NCBI GenBank assembly: GCA_019638615.1
Contig: JAHBTL010000007.1
Coordinates: 1-64,000 of the forward strand
Length of the DNA: 64,000 nt
DNA from: Chitinophagaceae bacterium
Lineage (GTDB): Bacteria; Bacteroidota; Bacteroidia; Chitinophagales; Chitinophagaceae
Direction of reading: 5' to 3'
In this document: positions 7,920-16,835 of the stretch, in pieces
Layout: each line of letters opens with the position of its first letter
Numbering within the stretch: the stretch's first letter is position 1
The notes under the pieces: generated by a model
What the model was told of the DNA's origin: nothing
Seen by the model: only the letters and a program-made list of their open reading frames with translations
Database searches by the model: none
Made by a program: the position numbers and the translations under genes

Positions 7920-8765
7920 TTGAACGCAGCGTACCAGATACAACATCCTGAAAACGAAACGCTTGATAGCGGGCAGTGCAACCTGTATGTTGAAGTAGCG
8001 GCAGAATACCTGCTTTTTGGCATACTGGATAAAAGCAGGAATGAATTTACCGATCTGAATTACTACCGTCTTGATAAATACAATACGTTTAATCATTTAA
8101 AAGACATATTATATGGCAACCAGCTGCTTTCCGGGTCGTACAACGAAACCAGGATCGCTTACCACTTTCCTGATTGTTTGGTAATGCCGTATGAGAAATA
8201 CGATGCCGGGCTTAAAGGAGATATGCTGAATCTGGTGTATGGCGATCTGCATAAAGGAGACATCCTGGAAGATAGCATAGAGCCCGGGCAGTGGCATGCT
8301 GTGTACAGGGTGCCTTCGGCTTTGCACCAGGTGCTTACTGCGCAGTTCCCGCGGGCGGTATTTTGCCATGCCTACACGGTTTTTCTCCGGCGAAAAAGCG
8401 CTGAAGGGCAGTTGCCTGCCGGTGATGCAGCCTTCCTGGTATTTTATGAACATAAATTATTGTTCGCTTTTTTCAGGGATGCAAAACTTCAGTTGATCCG
8501 CACATTTGAATATGAAACGGCGGAGGATGTTACTTTCCATCTTTTAAATGCCTGCCGGCAACTGGAAGCCGATTGCGAAAAAATAGTATTGCACATTTCC
8601 GGTTTACTTGACGATCATTCTTCGGTATATGCTGAGCTGCAGAAATATTTCCTGCAAACCGAGCTGGAACAACGCCCTGACAGCTTTTCTTATACCAGCG
8701 CTTTCGATGAATACCCGGCTCATTTTTTTACTTCACTATTTGGTATTGCTTTATGCGCATTATAG
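7920..8765 (+). CDS. DUF3822 family protein, TTG start
   Basis: This 281-residue protein belongs to DUF3822, a Bacteroidota family with an actin/hexokinase-like look that commonly sits before rsmD. No biochemical role is known to me. The frame opens with TTG at 7920 (M-N-A-A-Y-Q), just after an in-frame TAA at 7908-7910, and no ATG is available near the conserved start. TTG initiation is therefore the best reading. The end overlaps the rsmD start by 13 bp. The gene is divergent from sufA, with a 90-bp shared promoter region. Confidence 0.8.
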   Translation: MNAAYQIQHPENETLDSGQCNLYVEVAAEYLLFGILDKSRNEFTDLNYYRLDKYNTFNHLKDILYGNQLLSGSYNETRIAYHFPDCLVMPYEKYDAGLKGDMLNLVYGDLHKGDILEDSIEPGQWHAVYRVPSALHQVLTAQFPRAVFCHAYTVFLRRKSAEGQLPAGDAAFLVFYEHKLLFAFFRDAKLQLIRTFEYETAEDVTFHLLNACRQLEADCEKIVLHISGLLDDHSSVYAELQKYFLQTELEQRPDSFSYTSAFDEYPAHFFTSLFGIALCAL

Positions 8766-9304
8766 GAGGAACCGCGGGCGGCAGGAAGTTCAACCCTCCT
8801 GCAAAAATGCCGCATACCCGGCCTACCACCGATATTGCGAAGGAAGGTTTGTTTAACATCATCGAAAATAATTTAGTCGTCAGTGAATTAAAAACGCTTG
8901 ACTTATTTGGCGGTACCGGCAGTATCAGCTATGAGCTGGCTTCAAGAGGCGCGCAGGATCTTACCATTGTTGAAAAAGATCCTAAAATGTATGCGTTCAT
9001 TGTTCAAAACGCCCGGGCCCTGGGATTTCAACAAATACTTTGTGTTAAAATGGATGTATTTGCCTACATCCGCCAGTGTTCAGAAAAATATAATTTTATA
9101 TTTGCGGGTCCTCCATATGCCTTGGGAAATATTGATGACCTTCCCGCAGAGGTTTTTAAATACAATTTGTTGCAGCAGGGGGGGTGGTTTGTGCTGGAAC
9201 ATACTCCCAGGAACAATTACGAAAAATTACCGTATTTTAGAACAGCCAGAAACTACGGCACTACTGTTTTCTCCATATTTATTAACCGCGAAAAACAAGA
9301 ATAG
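8753..9304 (+). CDS. rsmD: RsmD-like 16S rRNA guanine-N2 methyltransferase
   Basis: RsmD methylates G966 of 16S rRNA. The 183-residue protein has the family N-terminus M-R-I-I-G-G-T-A-G-G, the R-P-T-T-D segment, and the SAM loop D-L-F-G-G-T-G-S at 50-57. The catalytic motif, normally D/N-P-P-Y, reads G-P-P-Y at 119-122 here: codon GGT replaces the expected GAT or AAT. The rest of the fold seems intact. Either this lineage tolerates glycine there or the activity is altered. It overlaps the DUF3822 gene upstream. Confidence 0.88.
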   Translation: MRIIGGTAGGRKFNPPAKMPHTRPTTDIAKEGLFNIIENNLVVSELKTLDLFGGTGSISYELASRGAQDLTIVEKDPKMYAFIVQNARALGFQQILCVKMDVFAYIRQCSEKYNFIFAGPPYALGNIDDLPAEVFKYNLLQQGGWFVLEHTPRNNYEKLPYFRTARNYGTTVFSIFINREKQE

Positions 9305-9333
9305 TGAAGAAAGATATGGCTATCTAATTAAAC

Positions 9334-9903
9334 ATGACTAAACAAGCGCTCAGGAAGTTATACAAACAGAAAAGAAACCAGTTGACTGACAGCCAGTCTG
9401 AAAAATTACAGGATCTGTTGATGATCAAATTTCAGCAGTTATCGCTTCCCTTTCTCCAGTACCTGCATACGTATCTTCCCATACATATTCACAAGGAGGT
9501 AGATACCTACCCGGTGATGGAATTTCTCCGCTTTACCAATCCGGGTATAACTTTTGTAGTGCCACGAACAGACTTCACGCACTATACAATGGTTAACTAT
9601 GTTTATGACGATGATACGGTGCTGGTAAAAAATGAATACGATATCATGGAGCCGGCAGGAGGAGTAATAGTAAACAGCGCACTCATTGATATGGTGCTGG
9701 TGCCTTTGTTGGCCTTTGATGAAAAAGGGAACAGGGTTGGCTATGGCAAAGGATTTTATGATCGTTTCCTGGCAGTATGCAGGCCCGATGTCATTAAGGT
9801 TGGATTGTCGTTTTTTGAAGCCGGAGATCAGATAAGCGATACTGATGAATTTGATATACCTTTAAATTATTGTGTAACGCCATACAAATTATATGAATTT
9901 TAA
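9334..9903 (+). CDS. 5-formyltetrahydrofolate cyclo-ligase
   Basis: The enzyme uses ATP to convert 5-formyl-THF into 5,10-methenyl-THF, returning stored folate to one-carbon metabolism. The 189 residues are normal for the family. Basic N-terminal residues (A-L-R-K-L-Y-K-Q-K-R) match the ATP-binding start, and the signature G-Y-G-K-G-F-Y-D-R-F-L is at 136-146. It overlaps the start of lpxK by 11 bp and follows rsmD by 29 bp. Confidence 0.93.
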   Translation: MTKQALRKLYKQKRNQLTDSQSEKLQDLLMIKFQQLSLPFLQYLHTYLPIHIHKEVDTYPVMEFLRFTNPGITFVVPRTDFTHYTMVNYVYDDDTVLVKNEYDIMEPAGGVIVNSALIDMVLVPLLAFDEKGNRVGYGKGFYDRFLAVCRPDVIKVGLSFFEAGDQISDTDEFDIPLNYCVTPYKLYEF

Positions 9904-11005
9904 TGCTGCCTGGCTTAGGATATTGAGGCTGCTGTTATTTCCGGTTGCTGTTATTTATGGATGCATCATTAAAGCACGCAATTATTTGTATAACCGAAAT
10001 ATCCTTAAGTCGGATAAATTTAATTTTCCGGTCATATGCATTGGTAATCTTTCTGTTGGTGGTACGGGCAAATCTCCTATGGTAGAATATTTATTACGAC
10101 AACTGGCAGGGCGTTACCAGGTAGCGACTTTAAGCCGCGGCTATAAACGAAAAACAAAAGGATATGCAATAGCGGGAAAAAAAGCAACGGCTATCGATAT
10201 TGGAGATGAACCCATGCAATTTCATGTAAAATTTCCCGACGTATATGTAGCGGTGGGAGAGGAGCGGGTGATTGCCATACCACAATTGCTGTACGACAAA
10301 CCCGATACGGATGTTATTATTTTAGATGATGCGATGCAGCACAGGGCTGTTACGGCGGGGCTTACTATTTTGTTAACTGATTGCAGTCGCCTTTTTACCA
10401 GGGATATTTTTTTGCCTACCGGTAATTTAAGAGATGAAAGAAGAAGCTACAAACGCTCGGACATTATTGTAGTAACAAAATGCAACGATCAACTCAGTAC
10501 TGAAGAAAAACAAAAAATCATCCGCGAAATAAAGCCATTGGAAGGGCAGCATGTTTTCTTTACCGGCATACGGTATGCCCAGCCTTATCATATTATTTCA
10601 AGGCTTTCAAAAAGGCTTTCAGAAGATTTGAGCGTGCTGCTGGTGTGCGCCATCGCTAATCCCACACCCCTTAAAACGTATATCAGGCAGAAAACAGGGC
10701 ACTATGAAGCATTGTACTATAAGGATCATTATATTTTTACAATAGATGATCTGAAAGAGATAATCAGGCGGTTTAAAAATTTAGAAGGAGAGAATAAAAT
10801 AATTTTAATAACGGAAAAAGATGCGGTACGGCTGGTAAAATTTTCGGGAGAATTGCATGATTTACCGGTATATGTACTGCCAATGGAAATTTATTTTTTA
10901 TTTAATGAATCACAACAGTTTAACCAACAGGTTGAAATGTTCATACAGGAGTTTAAAGGAAACCTGAATCACAATTATGGGAAAAAAGAATATAAAAAAC
11001 ACTAA
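9893..11005 (+). CDS. lpxK: Tetraacyldisaccharide 4'-kinase (lipid A synthesis)
   Basis: LpxK adds the 4'-phosphate to the lipid A precursor at the inner membrane. The 370-residue protein has an N-terminal hydrophobic segment at about 8-25. The characteristic P-loop G-N-L-S-V-G-G-T-G-K-S-P is at 51-62, followed by L-S-R-G-Y and L-D-D-A-M-Q-H-R. The presence of this gene implies a Gram-negative lipid A-containing outer membrane. The 3' end overlaps rnr by 29 bp. Confidence 0.95.
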   Translation: MNFNAAWLRILRLLLFPVAVIYGCIIKARNYLYNRNILKSDKFNFPVICIGNLSVGGTGKSPMVEYLLRQLAGRYQVATLSRGYKRKTKGYAIAGKKATAIDIGDEPMQFHVKFPDVYVAVGEERVIAIPQLLYDKPDTDVIILDDAMQHRAVTAGLTILLTDCSRLFTRDIFLPTGNLRDERRSYKRSDIIVVTKCNDQLSTEEKQKIIREIKPLEGQHVFFTGIRYAQPYHIISRLSKRLSEDLSVLLVCAIANPTPLKTYIRQKTGHYEALYYKDHYIFTIDDLKEIIRRFKNLEGENKIILITEKDAVRLVKFSGELHDLPVYVLPMEIYFLFNESQQFNQQVEMFIQEFKGNLNHNYGKKEYKKH

Positions 11006-12980
11006 AAGAACAAAGCATAAGGCAGGAACATTGACTGGAACTTTGGATGTTACCCGTTCGGGAATTGGATATGTAATCGTTGAAAATCAGCAAAAGGATG
11101 TACTTGTACGTCCGCAGGATTTTAATCATGCCTTACATGGCGACCGGGTAAGCGTTTCGGTTACCAGGCACAATCCGCGAACAGGCAGAATAGAGGGCGT
11201 GGTTACGGATGTGATAGAAAGAAAACAAACGGAGTTTATAGGCAGAATAGAAATGAACAGGGATTTTGCGTTTTTTATACCTGATAAAGCGAAAGGAACA
11301 CCGGACATGTACATACCCGCTTCAAAATTTAACGGAGCCAAAAATGGCGACCGGGTAGTGGTGCGGATTACAGATTGGGAGAAAAAAAATAAAAGCCCGA
11401 ACGGAGAAGTGATAAGCGTGCTGAATGCAGCGGATGAAAATGACCTGGCCATGAAGGAAATACTGGTGGATGCGGGTTTTGCGCTGGAGTTTGAAGAGGA
11501 GGCGCTGGAAGAAGCTGCAAGAATGCCGGATATAATAAGCGGTGCGGATATCAGCAGCAGGAAGGACATGAGAGACGTCCTTACTTTCACCATTGATCCT
11601 GTTGATGCGAAGGACTTTGACGATGCCATCAGCTTTAAAAAAATAAAAAACGGCTTATATGAAATAGGAGTGCATATTGCAGATGTAAGCCATTATGTGG
11701 AAACTGGTACTGCACTTGATCAGAACGCATATGACAGGGCTACTTCGGTTTATCTCCCCGACAGGGTATTGCCCATGCTGCCTGAACATATATCCAATGT
11801 TTTATGCTCATTACGTCCTAATGAGGATAAGCTGACTTTTTCTGCGATCTTCCAGATCACGGCGAAAGGGGAAGTAAAAAGTCAATGGTTGGGCCGAACC
11901 GTCATTCATTCCGATCACCGGTTCACATACGAGTCGGCGCAGGAGATCATTGAAAGTAAAGAAGGAATTTATAAAGATGAAATCTTGTTGCTGAACGACC
12001 TGGCTCAAAAATTCAGGAAGCAGCGGTTTAAAAACGGGGCCATTAATTTTTCATCGCAGGAGGTCAGGTTCAAGCTCGATGAAAATGGTAAGCCCACCGG
12101 CATTGTAATCAAAGAGAGTAAAGAAGCCCATCAACTGATTGAAGAATTTATGTTGTTGGCCAACCGGACCGTAGCAGAGCATATTGCCAAAATAAGAATC
12201 AACAAACATCCTTTGCCTTTCCCTTATCGCGTGCACGATACCCCCGATGAAGAGAAACTGCTTCCTTTTGTTGATTTCGCAAAGAAATTCGGGCATAAAT
12301 TTGATACCAAAACACCAGAGGGGATCGCTTCTTCTTTTAACTCCATGCTGGAAGAAGTAAAAGGCAAGCCCGAGCAGCATGTGCTGGAACAACTGGGTAT
12401 ACGCACCATGGCAAAAGCCGTGTATACGCAGGACAATATAGGGCACTACGGACTGGGTTTCAAAAATTATTGCCATTTTACTTCTCCGATCAGGCGGTAT
12501 CCTGATATTATGGTGCATCGTATTTTACAGCAGGTGCTGGATGATCATCCTGTGGCCGACAAAAAAATGGAAGAAAAATGCAGGCATTGCAGCGAACGGG
12601 AGCGGGCGGCCATGGAGGCAGAGCGGGCCGCGAATAAATACAAACAGGTAGAATTCATGCAGGACTACCTGGGTGAAGAATTTGAAGGCATCATCAGCGG
12701 TGTTGCGGGTTTTGGCTTTTGGGTGGAAACGATCGCGCATAAATGTGAAGGACTGGTGAGTTTGTACAGCCTGCTGGACTACGATGATTTCAGGCTGATC
12801 GAAAGCGAATATTGCCTGGCAGGCAAAAGGAGCGGGCGGACATTCAGGATGGGAGATAAGGTCTGGATCAAAGTGGTATCGGCCAATTTGGGTAAACGCC
12901 AGCTGGATTACGAATGGATAATAAAGCCCGGCGATGAAAATAACAGCAGTGAAAAGAAGAAAGGGAGGAAGAGGAAGTAG
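10977..12980 (+). CDS. rnr: Ribonuclease R (RNase II/VacB family exoribonuclease)
   Basis: RNase R degrades structured RNA from 3' to 5'. Along the 667 residues there are N-terminal cold-shock-like OB folds (about 17-150), the RNB catalytic domain (about 195-520) and a C-terminal S1 domain (about 570-650) with a Lys/Arg-rich tail. The metal-binding motif D-P-V-D-A-K-D-F-D-D-A supplies D207, D213, D215 and D216. It is shorter than the E. coli enzyme (about 813), mainly from missing terminal extensions. The start lies inside lpxK. Confidence 0.95.
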   Translation: MGKKNIKNTKRTKHKAGTLTGTLDVTRSGIGYVIVENQQKDVLVRPQDFNHALHGDRVSVSVTRHNPRTGRIEGVVTDVIERKQTEFIGRIEMNRDFAFFIPDKAKGTPDMYIPASKFNGAKNGDRVVVRITDWEKKNKSPNGEVISVLNAADENDLAMKEILVDAGFALEFEEEALEEAARMPDIISGADISSRKDMRDVLTFTIDPVDAKDFDDAISFKKIKNGLYEIGVHIADVSHYVETGTALDQNAYDRATSVYLPDRVLPMLPEHISNVLCSLRPNEDKLTFSAIFQITAKGEVKSQWLGRTVIHSDHRFTYESAQEIIESKEGIYKDEILLLNDLAQKFRKQRFKNGAINFSSQEVRFKLDENGKPTGIVIKESKEAHQLIEEFMLLANRTVAEHIAKIRINKHPLPFPYRVHDTPDEEKLLPFVDFAKKFGHKFDTKTPEGIASSFNSMLEEVKGKPEQHVLEQLGIRTMAKAVYTQDNIGHYGLGFKNYCHFTSPIRRYPDIMVHRILQQVLDDHPVADKKMEEKCRHCSERERAAMEAERAANKYKQVEFMQDYLGEEFEGIISGVAGFGFWVETIAHKCEGLVSLYSLLDYDDFRLIESEYCLAGKRSGRTFRMGDKVWIKVVSANLGKRQLDYEWIIKPGDENNSSEKKKGRKRK

Positions 12981-12990
12981 AAGGATTCAT

Positions 12991-13112
12991 GATTTGAAAT
13001 TTGAGATTTGAGATTCGTCACAGCGGACATGTTATAGATTGTTTACAATATATAGTTTGTTGATAGGCGATGGTTCAACGCAATCCAATTTCAAATATCA
13101 AATGTCAAATCT
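12991..13112. repeat. Inverted microrepeat arms between rnr and the polyprenyl synthetase gene
   Basis: The left arm (about 12991-13015) and the right arm (about 13088-13112) are built of TTTGA / TCAAA units. As 25-mers in inverse orientation they match at 22 positions by my count. They bracket about 72 bp that hold no supported gene. The likely ATG of the downstream gene (13102) lies inside the right arm. Confidence 0.55.
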
Positions 13113-14100
13113 TCAAACAATAAACAACAAACCATTGCATTCATTTGAAACATTGGTAAAGGAATTTTCCGAGCGATTTAATACCCGGCATTTTCCGTCA
13201 ACCGTACCGCAATTGTATGAGCCGGCCGGATATTTTTTATCGATTGGCGGGAAAAGGATACGTCCTGTGATGTGTTTAATGGCGAATGAGCTGTTCGGCA
13301 CTGTTCATAACGATGCATGGCATGTTGCCAATGCCATTGAGCTGTTTCACAACTTTACATTGATTCATGACGATATTATGGACAAAGCACCATTGCGGCG
13401 GGGTGTTCAAACCGTTCATATTAAATACAATGAGCCTACTGCTGTGCTGGCCGGCGATGTAATGATCGTGGTGGCTTATGAATATCTCAATAAGATAGGG
13501 GCGGGTTACCTGCAAAAAATATTATCCATTTTTAACAGAACGGCAAGGGAGGTTTGTGAAGGACAGCAGTTGGATATGGAATTTGAAAAGCAGCAACTGG
13601 TTTCTATGAATGAGTACGTGCATATGATCACTTTAAAAACATCAGTGCTGCTGGCAGCAAGCTTGCAAATGGGAGGTATATTGGGAGGCAGCAGCGAGGG
13701 AAACCAGGAGCATTTGTATGCTTTTGGCAAGAACCTGGGCATTGCTTTCCAGGTACAGGATGATTACCTGGACGCTTTTGGCGATCCCGGGAAATTCGGC
13801 AAGCAGACCGGGGGCGATATCATGTCGAATAAAAAGACCTTTCTGCTTATCAGGGCGCTTGAAACCGCTGCGGACGCGCAACGAAATGAATTATTGAGAC
13901 TGATGAAAGACAACCCGCATGATAAAGTAGAGCGTACCCTCAGTATATTCCGGGAATGCAGGGTAGATGAATGGTCGAAAGACCTGAAAGAAAAATACAA
14001 AGAAAAAGCTTTGCAGCATCTTGATGATATAGCGGTAATCAGTACACGAAAAAAGCCACTTCGTGAGCTGGTAGACTTTCTTGTACAAAGGGACTATTAA
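13102..14100 (+). CDS. Polyprenyl (isoprenyl) diphosphate synthase
   Basis: This trans-prenyltransferase condenses allylic diphosphates with IPP to make farnesyl or longer chains. From the ATG at 13102 it has 332 residues. Both aspartate-rich motifs are present: D-D-I-M-D at about 90-94 and D-D-Y-L-D at about 220-224. The G-G-K-R-I-R-P motif is near the N-terminus. Product chain length cannot be told from sequence. The start is uncertain: an upstream ATG at 13039 would read through the microrepeat, and TTG codons lie just downstream of 13102. Confidence 0.88.
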   Translation: MSNLQTINNKPLHSFETLVKEFSERFNTRHFPSTVPQLYEPAGYFLSIGGKRIRPVMCLMANELFGTVHNDAWHVANAIELFHNFTLIHDDIMDKAPLRRGVQTVHIKYNEPTAVLAGDVMIVVAYEYLNKIGAGYLQKILSIFNRTAREVCEGQQLDMEFEKQQLVSMNEYVHMITLKTSVLLAASLQMGGILGGSSEGNQEHLYAFGKNLGIAFQVQDDYLDAFGDPGKFGKQTGGDIMSNKKTFLLIRALETAADAQRNELLRLMKDNPHDKVERTLSIFRECRVDEWSKDLKEKYKEKALQHLDDIAVISTRKKPLRELVDFLVQRDY

Positions 14101-14190
14101 TGGCAGTGTCGGGAGGTTTTATACTACCGGCCATGATTATTTTGTTTAACCTGATTATACTTTTAATTTCAGCAACACATAATATGCATT

Positions 14191-15201
14191 ATGGAAAAGA
14201 AACCGCCGACCATTAAGGAGATCGCTAAAAAGCTGAATATTTCCGTGTCAACAGTGTCAAGGGCTTTGCACGATCATCCCAGCATAGGGCTGCGTACAAA
14301 AATGCAGGTGCAGAAGCTGGCAGCGGAAATGAACTACGAACCCAATCAAACCGCCATACAATTTAAGCAGGGAAAAACTTTTACCATCGGGCTTATTTTA
14401 CCTAACCTGATGGAAGAATATTTTTCGCTTGCGATCAACGGAGTAGAAGATATTGCTTTTAAGAACAACTATAATGTATTGATAGGGCAAAGCCATGATG
14501 ACCTGGAACGGGAAAAAAAGATCGTGGAAACCATGCGTAAGCACCGGGTGGACGGACTGCTGGTTTCTATTTCAAAACAAACAGACGCTATTGAGCACTT
14601 TGAGCAATTGGACAAGTATAGCATACCGGTAGTATTTTTTGATCGCGTTCCCAATGTGCCGGATATACATTCTGTTTGGTGCAGCTTATATTACAGCACC
14701 ATCGACGCTGTTGAGCTGCTGCTTAAAAAGGGACATGAACGCATTGCCCATATATGTGGGCCTCCTTCGCTGAATATTAAAAATGAAAGATTAGAGGGTT
14801 ATATAGAAGCCCATAAAAGAAAAAAAGTGCCTGTGAATGAATCATTGATTGTTACGACTGATCTTTCTAAGGAAGGTACTGAACAGGCAGTAGAAAAATT
14901 ACTGGGCCTGAAAAACAAACCTACAGCGATCGTTGCCTTTAATGAAACAGTGGCGCTGGATACCATTCAATATGCCAAAAAGAAAAAGCTGAAGATCAAT
15001 AAGGATATCAGCGTGGTAAGCTATGCCAATTGGCCCATCACCAGCCATCTTGATTATCCGCCTATAGCATCTGTTGAGCAATTTCCTTACGAACAGGGAG
15101 TGAGAGCAACCGAACTTTTGTTCAAGCTCCTTAATACAAAGTCAGACCAAACCATTCCTTACGAGAATGTGGTATTACAAAGTGAGCTGATCGTACATTA
15201 A
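14191..15201 (+). CDS. LacI-family transcriptional regulator
   Basis: The 336-residue protein has an N-terminal LacI helix-turn-helix (T-I-K-E-I-A-K-K-L-N-I-S-V-S-T-V-S-R at 7-24) and a periplasmic-binding-protein-like effector domain from about 60 onward (I-G-L-I-L-P-N-L). It should bind a palindromic operator and respond to a sugar or related small molecule. The MFS gene begins 2 bp after its stop, so the two are surely cotranscribed and the transported compound is a candidate effector. Confidence 0.93.
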   Translation: MEKKPPTIKEIAKKLNISVSTVSRALHDHPSIGLRTKMQVQKLAAEMNYEPNQTAIQFKQGKTFTIGLILPNLMEEYFSLAINGVEDIAFKNNYNVLIGQSHDDLEREKKIVETMRKHRVDGLLVSISKQTDAIEHFEQLDKYSIPVVFFDRVPNVPDIHSVWCSLYYSTIDAVELLLKKGHERIAHICGPPSLNIKNERLEGYIEAHKRKKVPVNESLIVTTDLSKEGTEQAVEKLLGLKNKPTAIVAFNETVALDTIQYAKKKKLKINKDISVVSYANWPITSHLDYPPIASVEQFPYEQGVRATELLFKLLNTKSDQTIPYENVVLQSELIVH

Positions 15202-15203
15202 TA

Positions 15204-16436
15204 ATGAAAGATTCTTTGACACTGAAATCCTCCCCGGTTGAGCAGCCTGCTGTACCGGTAACATTTTATACCATTCTTTTTGCCATCAGCCTCAGTCATT
15301 TTTTAAATGACATGATCCAGTCGGTCATTACTTCGGTCTACCCGTTGCTGAAGCAAAATTACAAGCTCAGTTTTGCCCAGGTAGGGCTTATTACTTTTGT
15401 GTTCCAGGTAACAGCCTCTTTACTGCAACCTTTTGTGGGAAATTATACCGATAAAAAGCCAATGCCCTATTCTTTTGCTATCGGAATGGTTTTTTCACTG
15501 GCAGGAATTATCTTACTTACCTATGCGCATGGCTTCGCCATTGTATTGTTTTCCGTAGCGCTGGTGGGTATCGGTTCAGCGGTATTTCACCCGGAGGCTT
15601 CAAAAGTTGCCTACTACGCATCGGGTGGGAAGCGCGGACTGGCGCAATCCATTTTTCAGCTAGGCGGAAACGGTGGCAGCGCTGTGGGACCCTTACTCGC
15701 GGCGTTGATAGTCATTCCCTTCGGACAGTATAATATTGTTTGGTTTGCACTGGCGGCAATACTGGCCATTGTGGTGTTATGGAAAGTAGGTGATTGGTAC
15801 AAAACGCACCTGGATCTGCGCGCCAGGCAAAAAAAAGGAATGCAGGAAAAACGTCCCGCCCTGGGAAAAAGTAAAGTGATGGTATCATTACTGATTTTGC
15901 TTGTCCTGATGTTTTCGAAGTTTTTTTATATGGCAAGCATTACCAGTTATTTTACCTTTTACCTGATAGATAAATTCAGTCTTTCCATTCAGCAGTCGCA
16001 GGTTTATTTGTTTGTATTTCTTGGAGCGGTAGCAGCCGGCACCTTACTGGGCGGTTCACTGGGCGATAAGTTTGGGCGAAAGATCATCATCTGGATATCT
16101 ATACTGGGAGCCGCGCCCTTTTCATTATTGCTTCCCTATGCCAACCTGTTCTGGACAGGTGTGCTGGCCGCTCTTATCGGAGTAATCATTGCATCTGCTT
16201 TTTCTGCCATCCTGGTATATGCGCAGGAGCTGTTGCCGGGAAAAATAGGGATGGTATCGGGTTTGTTTTTCGGGCTGGCCTTTGGCATGGGAGGTTTGGG
16301 TTCGGCGTTATTGGGTTATATGGCAGATCATACCAGTGTAATATATGTTTTTAAGATCTGCTCTTTTTTGCCACTGTTAGGAGTTATCACGGCATTTTTG
16401 CCCGACCTTAAAAGGAAGTTTATTATCGCTTCCTGA
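15204..16436 (+). CDS. MFS transporter, fosmidomycin-resistance (Fsr)-like
   Basis: The 410-residue protein looks like a 12-span major facilitator. The S-H-F-L-N-D-M-I-Q-S-V segment in the first span, the N-Y-T-D-K-K-P loop and the G-D-K-F-G-R-K loop in the second half resemble the Fsr subfamily, which includes exporters of fosmidomycin and other compounds. Coupling to a LacI regulator is more usual for uptake or efflux of a sugar-like molecule. Direction of transport cannot be decided. No terminator poly-T hairpin follows directly; paired hairpins occur about 170 bp downstream. Confidence 0.85.
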   Translation: MKDSLTLKSSPVEQPAVPVTFYTILFAISLSHFLNDMIQSVITSVYPLLKQNYKLSFAQVGLITFVFQVTASLLQPFVGNYTDKKPMPYSFAIGMVFSLAGIILLTYAHGFAIVLFSVALVGIGSAVFHPEASKVAYYASGGKRGLAQSIFQLGGNGGSAVGPLLAALIVIPFGQYNIVWFALAAILAIVVLWKVGDWYKTHLDLRARQKKGMQEKRPALGKSKVMVSLLILLVLMFSKFFYMASITSYFTFYLIDKFSLSIQQSQVYLFVFLGAVAAGTLLGGSLGDKFGRKIIIWISILGAAPFSLLLPYANLFWTGVLAALIGVIIASAFSAILVYAQELLPGKIGMVSGLFFGLAFGMGGLGSALLGYMADHTSVIYVFKICSFLPLLGVITAFLPDLKRKFIIAS

Positions 16437-16609
16437 GGAAACACCCTTTCGGGTTAACAATTAGACGACGCCTCCACTATGAGATGTGACATGTTGTATT
16501 TGTTTGTCGAAGCTTTCGAAGATTGTAAGCATCCTAAGTTGGCTAAGCTTTCAGCAAACGTATCAAGGTTCTGTTGTTGAGTTCACAGTAATACTAAAGC
16601 TTAATCAAT

Positions 16610-16697
16610 CCCGCATTTGCGGGACCGAAATCGGCCGTGATCGATTTCGGGCGGCTTTTTGCGTTACTTTTTTAATGAAAAAAGTAACAGAAAAAGC
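16610..16697. terminator. Three stacked hairpins between convergent genes (likely bidirectional terminator)
   Basis: The first hairpin is CCCGCA-TT-TGCGGG at 16610-16623. The second has CCGAAATCG at 16625-16633 and CGATTTCGG at 16642-16650. The third is GTTACTTTTTT-AATG-AAAAAAGTAAC at 16663-16688, extended by an outer GCTTTTT/AAAAAGC pair to 16654-16697. All main stems are perfect. The third has a T-run on either strand, fitting a bidirectional terminator between the convergent MFS gene and the gene at 16836-17852. The rest of the 399-bp gap (16437-16835) shows no supported gene. Confidence 0.6.
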
Positions 16698-16835
16698 GAA
16701 AGGCTTGTTAGTGAAAGCAGAAAGAATTTATGCATCGAAAAACGGAATTACAAGAGCAATTGATGAACATCATTGTGATTTCCGGTATGGCTCCAGCCTG
16801 GGGGCATTATTAAATACAAAAATTTGTTTTTTAAA

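Noticed and set aside
13039-13101. Upstream ATG start for the polyprenyl synthetase
   Set aside because: The extra 21 residues are read through the repeat element and have no family counterpart.
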